A stretch of DNA of 64,000 bases from Lunularia cruciata (taxonomy: Eukaryota > Streptophyta > Marchantiopsida > Lunulariales > Lunulariaceae). The stretch's first letter is position 1; the number at the start of each line of letters is the position of its first letter. A model generated the notes under the pieces. That model did no database searches, had not been told where the DNA came from, and saw nothing but the letters and a program-made list of their open reading frames with translations. The DNA is taken from positions 14,203,001 through 14,267,000 of the forward strand of contig OX419758.1 in assembly GCA_948567375.1 (NCBI GenBank). The letters are read 5' to 3'. Of this stretch, positions 1 to 9,306 are shown one piece after another. The position numbers and the translations under genes were made by a program.

Positions 1-33
1 TATCACCAAAGCCCCAAAAAATACACAAAGAAA

Positions 34-297
34 GCCAGATGCATGCTAACTTGGCACTATCTCCTCATTTGTCTTACCATCCCAATATGATTTGGTTTGG
101 TACAACAACTCCTCTAGCTAGTACATGGGTTTCTACTCAACCCATCTACATCACTGTTCACCACGGCCAGATGCATGCTAACTTGGCACTATCTCCTCAT
201 TTGTCTTACCATCTTAATATGATTTGGTTTGGTACAACAACTCCTCTAGCTAGTACATGGGTTTCTACTCAACCCATCTACATCACTGTTCACCACT
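34..297. repeat. Tandem duplication, 2 x 132 bp
   Basis: Two adjacent copies of a 132-bp unit (34-165 and 166-297) differ at only a few positions, for example CCC versus CTT near the middle. A 98-codon open frame runs through both copies, but it only reflects the repeat and has no recognisable product. No LTR or TIR structure was seen around it. Confidence 0.9.
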
Positions 298-339
298 TAA
301 GATCTATGAATAACCATAAAATCATACTCTTGTAAAATT

Positions 340-1150
340 AGAGCCCATTGTGCAAGCTTCCTTGACAGCTTGTTGGACTCCATCAACCACTTTGGTGGTT
401 GATGATCAATAGAGTGAAAGGGTTATCAAATAGTTAACATTGGAAATGTGTTATTGCCCACACTATTTCCAAGCACTCTCCCTCACATGAACTATGCTTT
501 GCCTCCATTAACTTATTGGAGCAACTAATGTAGGTCACCACAAACTCCTTCCCCTCATCATTCTATTGGGTGAGCATTGCTCCAAACTCCATTGTACTCC
601 AATTAGTATGAACATTGAATGGGCATCCTTTGATTGGTCTCCTAAGAATAGAGGCAATTGTGAATCTCTCCTTGAACTCTATAAATTCTCTCTCTTGCTC
701 ATCTTCCCAACATCACCCTTGTGTAAGCTTGGTCAACTTTGTTAAAGCCTTGGAAATTGCACTAAGTCCTCTAACATATTAACAAGAGAAGTTTACAACC
801 CAAGGAGTGCTTGCACTCTATTCATATTTTTAGGCCAAGGAATACATGCAATAGCCTCCACCTTGGTATGTTGAACACCATGTCCACTAGGGTGGATAGT
901 ATGACCCAAATACTCAACTTGCTCTTGGAAAAATCTGCACTTGCCAAGATGTAATTTGAGTCTATGAGATCTCAATCTCTCAAACACCTACAATAAATGT
1001 CTCTCATGCTCATCCACAATAGTCCTATATACAAAAATGTCATCACTAGAGTACCAAGCAAAATCCAACCCTATTAGGATCTTGTCCATAAACCTTTGGA
1101 ACTTGGCAAGAGTGGTCTTAATCCAAATGGTAAGAACCATCATTGATACA
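340..1150 (-). pseudogene. Ty3/gypsy pol fragment (RT end to RNase H), decayed
   Basis: Read on the minus strand, the segment from about 1150 down to 980 resembles the end of a gypsy reverse transcriptase, with a degraded 'DDI' around the catalytic aspartates. It continues at 987-793 with the diagnostic 'YLGHTI' motif and the lysine-rich segment before it. From about 750 to 420 it reads as RNase H, with motifs like 'FGAMLTQ' and 'VVTYIS'. Stops and frameshifts are frequent. There is no chromodomain and no LTR, so this is a broken internal scrap older than the neighbouring element. It ends near the left boundary of element A, which may have inserted into it. Confidence 0.75.
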
Positions 1151-1222
1151 ATACATCCTTATCATGAGGATCAATAGCTAGTGGATCCTAAGTAGACCAA
1201 CTGTCACAAACATGGGGCTTAG

Positions 1223-1961
1223 TGTAATACCAAGAGTTAGCCATATGATCTACATGTGAAATTCGGTTTGGTAACATCTAGAATGATGTTATATATGATG
1301 GTCAAAATAGATCAGATAGAAGTATCACCAAAAGAGTACTTCTACTAATAGGGCAGAAACTGAAATAGACTTGAGAACCTTAGAACCAATAGCTAGACAT
1401 ATGATTTAAAGGTGAGAATTGGTTTGGTAACATCTAGAAGGATGTTACACATGATGGACTAGACAGATCAGAAAGAGGTATCACCAAAAGGGGACTTCTA
1501 CTAATAGAGTAGGAACCGAAATATGCCTGAAATCTTTGAAGGCAATTTTGGAGGCCTAAATGGATGAATTAGGCTTTGAAAATGTGCAGATTTCCCTCCC
1601 AACAGAGAAAAGGCTGGCCTTCCCTCCCCCCTGCTTTGTCTCATCCAGAGCTTTCCAATGGTACCTTACTCATGTGATTATGAGATTCCTACAAGAAGAT
1701 TCCTTAAACGATTCCCTCTGGTCAAAGCTTGTTTGACCAACCAGATAGGACCTAGACCAGACATGTCACCCATCCAAGTAAGTAAGCCAAAGGTGGAGCT
1801 TGCTGACATGTCACCTATCTGTGTCCCTAATCCTATGGTGGAGCTTCTTTGGAGGAGATCCTCTCTGTCTATATAATAAAGAGAAGGTGCTCCTTTGGGG
1901 CATCGAATGTTTGAGTGTGCAATTTGTGTTTTCTCTCTTCTCTTGTTCTCTAAGTATTACA
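1223..1961 (+). repeat. 5' LTR of element A
   Basis: The 739-bp LTR starts with TG and ends with CA, directly before the primer-binding site. A TATA-like box (TATATAA) lies at about 1870-1878. The U3 part holds two degenerate tandem copies of about 156 bp, one starting at about 1235 and the other at about 1391. Each carries a GGTTTGGTAACATCTAGAA core. The partner LTR starts at 7092. Confidence 0.92.
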
Positions 1962-1962
1962 A

Positions 1963-1974
1963 TGGTATCAGAGC
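1963..1974 (+). promoter_or_regulatory. Primer-binding site of A (initiator-Met tRNA)
   Basis: TGGTATCAGAGC lies one base after the 5' LTR. It is complementary to the 3' end of plant initiator-Met tRNA, the usual primer of plant chromoviruses and many copia elements. Confidence 0.9.
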
Positions 1975-2101
1975 GAGTATTTTAGTCCAAGAGAGTGGAT
2001 CACCCGTCTTGGAATAGCACAAACTCCTAAAACTGAGTAATTTGAGGTGGAGAACATAGAGTAATCGCTAGACTTAGGAAGGACTTTAGAGAGCGGATGG
2101 G

Positions 2102-3665
2102 ATGGATGCGCTGGGAGGACAATTTCCCGCACCTAGCTTTCCATTCTCAAACCCATTCCACATCAAGGTTATGTACATCAAGGTTATGTACATCCAGTGT
2201 GAGCAGATGAAGGTATCACTAGTTTATCATTTTGGTGCAAAATTCATGGACAAAGTGATGAACTCACCAAACTCGGTGATTCTCCCTGTGGTGATATATG
2301 ACAAAGAGTGGAATTTGACAATCTACATTCTATTATGATAATATGGATATGAATGTCCCAAATCCTCTCCTTTTCAACACTCAAGTAGAAATCCATTATG
2401 TAGTGAGGCCGAAAGTGATGTTTAGAGATTTTATGGTTAGGAATTTTGGTGAGGAGTATTATCAACGAGTGATAGCTTTTGAGGTCCCAATGGTAGTTCC
2501 GATAGTTTGTGCGCCTTCTAGAGTGATTATATTGACTTTGTATTGAAGTAGACATTAGCAATTGAGTGTTGCATGAACCATGGATCTGCAATTGCGAGAG
2601 TTGGTGCAAGGAATGCAAGAGATGTTGAATGAATTTTGAGAGATTAAGATGACCATGGAGACATTACAAAGTCAAGTGCAGATCCTCAGGAACAATCAAG
2701 CCATGCAAGAAGAAGAGTCGTCTCAAAACCCAATATCTATGACTTAAGTACTTGGGGAGGCACCCGTGCCTATGAACCCTATCAACGATGAAGCCACATT
2801 GCTACTCCGGATGAAGAAGACTTGCAACATCGAGCCTTACAAGGGTAGCGTACGATGGGAGTAGTGGAAAATTGGATCTCAAGAATGAATCAATATTTCC
2901 GATTGTTCTCAATAGAGATCACAAAGCATGCTGCATGCGTGTTTGCATGTGGGTACTTGACCGATAAAGCCCTCACATGGTATGATGCTTGGGAGTGATC
3001 CATGCTGGCAGAGAGAAGGGAGGTCACATGGACAGTAATGCAAGAAGGACTATTGAAGAATTTCCAATCGGTGGATTCTGTGTAGATGGCTTGAACCCGA
3101 CTATGCGGATTGAGACACAAGAATAGCGTACAAGAGTATGTGGAGGCATTTCTGGATCTACAAGTCACAATTACCGACATGAGTCCAGCAGAAGCTCTCG
3201 AGAATTTCAAACGAGGGTTGAAAGAGTGGATTCGCCAAGAAGTCATGGTGCAAAATCCTTGCACGGTATTTGAAGCCATTGCTTGTACGTAGAGAATAGC
3301 AGGAGCATTAGGTGGAGGTGAAGGAGTAGTTCTACCTCAACATTATTGGGCAAAAATGTCACACATGGATGGATCAATACCGATGGAATTGGGCAACCTT
3401 CGATTCCGAGATCAAGGAGCACGACCACTTCAAGCGGAGCGAGGTGGGTAGAAGAACAAAGAGATGGAGTCCCACGAGGAGAAGAGACTCAAGGAGAACA
3501 ACGCCGATGTTACAATTGTGGCCGTATTGGGCACATATGTACCAACTATCGCACTCGTTTCCCTAGAGGCCCTTGGCTTTTGTATATGCAATCTTTGAAC
3601 AACATGGAGAGGCACATTGAAGAGGAGGAGGTGGAAATCACTTCGGAAAACAAAGATAGCCAGTA
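2102..3665 (+). pseudogene. gag of element A, decayed
   Basis: This is the remnant of the capsid/nucleocapsid polyprotein, broken into several frames. The capsid-like part is at about 2890-3290, with segments such as 'SVQEYVEAFLDL' and 'ALENFKRGLKEWIR' typical of the retrotransposon gag domain. A zinc knuckle follows at about 3510-3555: 'CYNCGRIGHICTNY' fits CX2CX4HX4C except that the last cysteine is Tyr. A 16-bp tandem duplication occurs near 2161-2192. Multiple stops rule out a working product. Confidence 0.8.
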
Positions 3666-3761
3666 AATGTACCTCGTGGCCTTATTGGCTCAATAAGGAA
3701 GCAGAGAAGCAAGGGAAGGAAGAAGAATAATGCGCAAAGATCTTGAAAGGCAACCTCACAA

Positions 3762-6700
3762 TTGATTGTCATGAATGGAATCCTAGAAGGTAATCAAGTG
3801 AGAGTATTAATAGATCTGGAAGCAACGGAGAACTTCTTGTCTTGCTCTGTTACAATAAGATTGGGAATGGATCTAGAGAGAGATGGGAGTGAAGAAGTAG
3901 AGTTACCTAATGGGCAAATAGAGAGGATTGAGTCATTACCTAGACGGGTAACCCTCTTTGTAGGAGAATATTCAAGAAGCAATTGAATGGTGAGTGATAC
4001 AATTAGCTCGTTATGATGCAATTTTAGGCATGCCATGGATGGAGCAGTACAACCCTATGGTGGATTGGAGGAAAAAAGTAGTGAGAACCCACCAATGGTC
4101 AATCATTGGGGTTAAAGAAAAATCACACAAGCAAAAACTGTCTCTATATGTCATGGGGATGGCAACTATCTTTAAGACCAATAGATGTTTTATGGGTCTA
4201 ATAAGAGAAGTCCAGAGTGCACAACTTGAGGGACAAATTCCTGAGAAATTGAAGGATGTGGTGGATGAGTTTCAAGATGTCTTTCCCGATGATCTACCCT
4301 CAAGATTACCACCAAAAAGGCGAGTAGATCACAAAATTGAGACACTCCCAAGGAAGACACCTCCTTGTAAGGCTCCATATCGCCTATCACTTCATGAGTA
4401 GGAGGAGTGTAAGACTCAAATTGAGGAGATGCTACAAAAAGGGTTCATCCAACCTAGCGTATCACCATATGGGGCCCTTGTCTTGTTTGTAAGAAGAAGG
4501 ATGGTACAATGCGCATGTGCATTGACTATCAGGGTCTCAATAAGCAAACAATGAAGAACAAATACCCTTTACCTTGCATGGATGACCTGTTTGATCAACT
4601 CCATGGAGTGAGATACTTCACCAAACTGGACTTGCGGAGTGGTTACAATCAAATCTGAATTGCAGAGGAGGATGTGTAAAAAACTACCTTTTGAACTAGG
4701 TATGGCCACTTTGAGTATTTTGTGATGCCTTTTGGCCTCACCAATGCAGTTGCCACTTTCATGAGTCTAATGAATGACATATTTTGTCGATACTTGGATA
4801 AGTCTGTTATCGTCTTCTTGGACGATATCTTAGTATATAGTAGCACGATGATAGAACACAAACAACATCTACGAGAGGTCCTCCGGATTCTAAGACAGAA
4901 TCAACTGTATGCCAAAATCTCAAAGTGTGAGTTTGGCAAGTCTGAAGTAGACTACTTGGGACATAGAGTAAGTGCACAGGGCATTCAAGTATTGATAGAT
5001 AAAATAGAGGTCATTCAAAAATGGAGTGCCCCAAAAGATTAGACTCAACTTAAGAGCTTCTTGGAGTTGACGGGATTCTATCGTAGATTTGTCAAGGACT
5101 TCTCCAAGGTTGCATAGCCTTTAACGACACTACTTGGCAAGGGGAAGAAGTGGACATGGGGAACTACACAAGAGTTGGCCTTTCAAGAATTGAAGGCCGC
5201 CTTGTTACATGCACCAATCTTGAAGTGGTATGACCCAAAACGTCCAATCAAGTTGGCTACAAATGCATCAAGCGTAGCAATAGGAGCAGTCCTACAACAA
5301 GAGTGGCATGACGGATGGCATCCAATTGCATATTTCTATCGAAAGTTGTTACCAGCAGAGTGCAACTACCACACCACAAAACGAGAAGAGTTGGCCATTG
5401 TTCTAGCAACCAAGCATGGGAAGCACTATTTGGGCGAGAAGGCATTTGTAGTAGAGACAGACCACAAACCTCTAGTCTACCTCAAGACGCAAAAGGATCT
5501 ATCCCGTCGCCAAATTTGGTGGGCAGAGTGACAACAACGCTTCAACATGACAATCACTTACATGGAAGGTAAGAAGCAACTTGTAGATGCATTCACTCGC
5601 ATGCCAATGGCAAACAACTTGGTGACAGAGGTTAAGATTAACCCTGAATTCTAGCCAGAGATTCTGGCTGCTACAAAAACTGATCCACAGATTGTAGAAG
5701 CGCAATCATCCAAAGGTGTCACCAGCACCCAAGGACTCACCTTTTGGGATGGCAGATTATGGATCCCAAATGTCCCAAAATTACGCACCACCATTCTAGC
5801 AGAATGTCATGATTCGGCCATTGCAGCTCATGTCGGAGTGGACAAGACCTTGGATGCAGTCAAGCGCCATTACTATTGGCCCAAGATGAGCAACGGCGTG
5901 ATGGACTACATGCGGAGCTGCCTATTATGTCAACAGAACAAAGCTTCTAATCAAGCTCCTACAGGGCTCCTTCAACCTCTCCCCACGCCTACCCAACGTT
6001 AGGAACAAGTGAGTATGGATCTCGTTTGTGAATTACCCCGGACCACCTCAGGGTTTGACTCCATTGTGGTCTTTGTGGACCGGCTCAACAAAATGATTCA
6101 TGTATGCCCTACCACCAAGGAGATGACCACTCCACAACTAGCTCAATTATACTTAGATGCAGTCTTTGCTCACCATGGCTTGTCTAGAGTACTCATCACC
6201 GATAGAGGCACCAAATTCACCAGTTTGTTTTGGCAAACACTCGTTGGTTTCTTCAAAACCAAGTTGGCCATGTCCACAACTTACCACCCACAAACAGAGC
6301 GGGCTAATTGCACGATTGAAGACATGTTACGCGGCTTCACCGTAGGAGAGCAACAGAGGTGGGACACCCTACTCCCGTTGGTGGAATTTGCTTACAACAA
6401 TTCAGTGAATGCATCCACCCAACCACTCCATTCTTCCTCATGTATGGTGAGCATCCCTTCACACCTTCAAGCTTGATGAAGATCCGTCTAGTGACTACCA
6501 AGGTCGATGCAGTCAACATATTTGTTTCTAGAATCCAACAAGGTGTGGAGAGCGCCAAGCACAGGTTACAGATTGTGCAAAATCGATAGAAGCAGTATGC
6601 TAATGCACACCATAGGCACATGGAGTTCAGTGTTGGGGATCAAGTGTGGCTATCGACAACCAACCTCACATTAGTTGGACCTCGTAAGCTTAGACCTCGT

Positions 6701-7078
6701 TTTGTTGGGCCTTTCTTGATTCTTTGTCGCATTGGCGTTGTGACCTATCACCTTGAGCTACCACCACACATGAAGATCCATCGAGTGTTCCATGTCTCCC
6801 TACTATGTAGATATGCTCCCCAATCAGGCCAGGGTCATTCCACACAAGACATTCGACCTTGTCCCACACTCATTGATGGCACAGAGGAATATGAAGTAGA
6901 GCGGATTCTCCAAAAGCGCATGCGTGGTACTCGCCATCCGCGGGTGGAATATCTAGTACAATGGAAAGGTTACCCCCTCTATGAAGCAACCTGGGAGCCC
7001 GCTGCCAATTTGGCACATGCACCGGTGTTGGTGCAAGCATTTGAGCAACAATTGCACAATGAGGACGTTGCATCTTAA
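3762..7078 (+). pseudogene. pol of element A: PR-RT-RH-IN-chromodomain, decayed
   Basis: Domain order is that of a chromovirus. The protease lies at 3762-4100, where the active-site triplet is degraded ('DLEAT' in place of DSGAT). RT lies at 4240-5040, with 'FGLTNA' and the catalytic 'FLDDILVYS' at about 4815. RNase H lies at 5175-5600, with 'TDHKPL'. Integrase lies at 5800-6480, with the zinc-binding H..C..C part, 'SMDLV', 'ITDRGTKF' and 'YHPQTERAN'; the usual DGQ triplet of that last motif is deleted. The integrase C-terminal part starts at about 6620. The chromodomain is at about 6885-7010, with 'VEYLVQWKGYPLYEATWEP', and the frame ends with TAA at 7076-7078. In-frame stops and frameshifts occur in every domain. 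Confidence 0.92.
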
Positions 7079-7089
7079 AAGGAGGGAGG
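7077..7089 (+). promoter_or_regulatory. Polypurine tract of A
   Basis: An unbroken purine run (AAAAGGAGGGAGG) lies two bases before the 3' LTR, where plus-strand DNA synthesis is primed in LTR elements. It overlaps the end of the pol stop codon. Confidence 0.8.
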
Positions 7090-7091
7090 TC

Positions 7092-7726
7092 TATAATACC
7101 AAGAGTTAGCCATATGATCTAGATGTGAAATTAGGTTTGGTAACATCTAGAATGATGTTATACATGATGGTCAAAATAGATCAGATAGAAGTATCACCAA
7201 AAGAGTACTTCTACTAATAAGGCAGAAATCAAAATAGACTTGAGAACCTTAGAACCACTAGCTAGACATATGATTTAAAGGTGAGAATTGGTTTGGTAAC
7301 ATCTGGAAGGATGTTACACATGATGGACTAAACAGATCAGAAAGAGGTATCACCAAAAGGGGACTTCTACTAATAGAGTAGGAACCAAAATATGCCTGAA
7401 ATCTTTGAAGGCAATTTTGGAGGCCTAAACGGATGAATTAGGCCTCGAAAATGTGCAAATCCCCCCCCCCCAAAAAGAGGAAAAGCTAGCCTTTCCTCCC
7501 CCCTTCTTTGTCTCATCGAGAGCTTTTGAACTATATCTTACGTGATTATGAGATTCTTACAGGAAGATTCCTTAAAAGATTCCTTCTGGTCAAAGCTTGT
7601 TTGACCAACCAGATAGGACCTAGACCAGACATGTCACCCATCCAAGTAAGTAATCCAAGGGTGGAGCTTGTTGACACCTATCTGTGTCCCTAATCCTATG
7701 GTGGAGCTTCCTTGGAGGAGATCCTC
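7092..7726 (+). repeat. 3' LTR of A, left part (before nested B)
   Basis: This aligns with the 5' LTR of A from its first base (TG changed to TA) up to the TCCTC that became the target duplication of element B at 7722-7726. A run of 11 C occurs at about 7461-7471. The rest of the LTR is at 13361-13458. Confidence 0.92.
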
Positions 7727-7800
7727 TATAACAATATGGAGTTTAGTGACAAAGTTAGTCGGGCTTACGAAGTAGAGAATAAGACAAAATAGCCTAGAAT

Positions 7801-8005
7801 ATTCTAGAAGCATCTAAGAAGCTTCTTAAGAAGCTTCCCAACTAGTTAACTTGCGCCCTAAACCGGTAGCTTCTAGAAGCTTCTAACTAGCTTAGCTTGC
7901 ACGCCAAGTAGGCGGCTTCTAGAAGGAAGCTTCTTGAGAAGCTTCCTAGTTAACTTGGCTTGCACTCCAAGAAAGCGGCTCAAGGAAACTTCTTGAGAAG
8001 CTTCA
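7801..8005 (+). promoter_or_regulatory. Array of heat-shock-element-like GAA/TTC boxes in U3 of B
   Basis: The LTR upstream of its TATA box is crowded with inverted GAA/TTC pentamers. TTCtaGAAgcTTC at 7871-7883 is a perfect three-unit heat-shock element (TTCnnGAAnnTTC). GAAgcTTC pairs occur around 7828-7850, 7920-7945 and 7990-8003, some with a 4-bp gap in place of the consensus 2 bp. The 3' LTR has a perfect four-unit version, GAAgcTTCtaGAAgcTTC, at 13086-13103. The placement just upstream of the LTR promoter suggests heat-shock-factor control. This is inference from sequence and from the known ONSEN precedent. Confidence 0.6.
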
Positions 8006-8022
8006 AGAGTCTTGTATGCTAC

Positions 8023-8031
8023 CTATAAATA
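8023..8031 (+). promoter_or_regulatory. TATA box of the B LTR
   Basis: CTATAAATA lies about 105 bp before the LTR end and just downstream of the GAA/TTC array. It is conserved at 13243-13251 in the 3' LTR and in the LTRs of D and E (TATAAATA). Confidence 0.75.
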
Positions 8032-8136
8032 CCAAGGCCGAAGCTCATGCTAGGCATTCGGAGTTTTCCCTCATTCAAGTGTCCCAATGTGAGCTTCCAT
8101 TCTCCTATTTCTCTCCTCGGTTTTGGTCTTTTACAT

Positions 8137-8148
8137 TGGTATCAGAGC
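8137..8148 (+). promoter_or_regulatory. Primer-binding site of B (initiator-Met tRNA)
   Basis: TGGTATCAGAGC lies one base after the 5' LTR end, identical to that of element A. Confidence 0.92.
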
Positions 8149-8406
8149 AGGAATGGGATGGATGGAATTTATGGACCACCAAATCTACTTCCGCCAAACC
8201 ATTGGGACTTTCATGTCCAGATATTACCAAAGCATCGTTTCACACAATTCATCACCTCACGCTTTGGGCAGGATTTTCTACATATGATCACCGTGTCAGA
8301 GGAACCCTTGATACTTCCAATTGTAACTTATGGAGAACGGTGGACATGTTGTATCTACGTGTTAATCAACTGGATAAATTGCAGGTAGTGGAATAGAGTA
8401 GTAGCG

Positions 8407-9306
8407 ATGGCGGCAATACCGGATGTTATCCTTGCAATGCAACAACAAATCGAGCATCTTACTCGATTTTTGGATGAACGAGACCAGCAACGACGAGAAC
8501 AGGTAGACAGAGCGCCAGTTCGAGATGGAGAAGATCGCATTCGATTTCCGAAACCCAAGGTGTTTGAAGGCAAGAATCTTCCAGGCACAGTGGAGAATTT
8601 TGTGTTTGACTATGAACGTTACTTTGAAGCCACCAATCTTCAAGATGAGCGGAAACAAATTCTCTTGGCTTCTAGCCAATTGGATGGAGTAGCAAAACTT
8701 TGGTGGCGATTCCGAGTAGAAAGAGCTGAACGACAAATTGTTACACCAATTTTTACATGGGCAGAATTCAAGGATGCAATACTTGGTCGATTTTAGATTA
8801 TAAATGCCACCCGAGCTGCACGAGATAAATTGGCGGAGTTGAGGCAGATTGGCTTAGTGAGAAGCTACATCACACAATTTCAGAATATCATCATGCAAAT
8901 TCCAGATATCCAAGAAGGTGAAGTTCTGGATCGATTTGTGCAAGGATTGAAGTCACGAACCAGATTGGAGGTGACCATGCGAGAGCCACAGAATGTAGAA
9001 GAAGCCATGCAATTGGCTGAGCGTTTTGATTCCTTAGTTGCAACAACTTGGTCTTGACCTCGACCTACACAAAACCCACCAATACCACGAGTGGAAGAAT
9101 CGGTACCAATGGAGATTGATGCTATCCAACGAAGACCACTTGGCACAGCAGATAGAGAAAGATTACGACAAAATGGAGGTTGTTTTTATTGTCACCAGTT
9201 GGGGCATCGCATTGCTGAATGTCCACTCATGAATGGACGACCTCGAAAAGTTGCCCAAGTAGAGGTTGTGGAGCGGAATGATCAAGGAAACGAGGAATCC
9301 CAGTAG
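8407..9306 (+). pseudogene. gag of element B, two in-frame stops
   Basis: This is a single reading frame for the capsid/nucleocapsid polyprotein, about 300 codons, starting at ATG 8407. The N-terminal part is a charged helical stretch. The retrotransposon-gag capsid domain runs from about 8550 to 9050, and a perfect CCHC zinc knuckle (CFYCHQLGHRIAEC) lies at about 9178-9220. In-frame stops are TAG at 8794-8796 and TGA at 9055-9057. The frame ends with TAG at 9304-9306. The copy in E has a sense codon at the first stop. The TGA at 9055 is also present at the matching place in element C (26780-26782). Pol follows in the -1 frame. Confidence 0.88.

Larger units (their letters stand above)
7727..8135 (+). 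repeat. 5' LTR of element B
   Basis: The 409-bp LTR begins TATAACAATATGG, with TG mutated to TA (the 3' copy has TGTAACA), and ends TTTTACA. It lacks a 14-bp segment that the 3' LTR has at about 13084-13097. That segment changes the number of GAA/TTC boxes. Confidence 0.95.

Noticed and set aside
39-335. 98-codon open frame
   Set aside because: It consists only of the two 132-bp tandem units; the peptide repeats itself and has no recognisable domain.
1963-1974. tRNA gene suggested by the initiator-Met-like sequence
   Set aside because: Only 12 nt complementary to a tRNA end are present, directly after an LTR; this is a primer-binding site.
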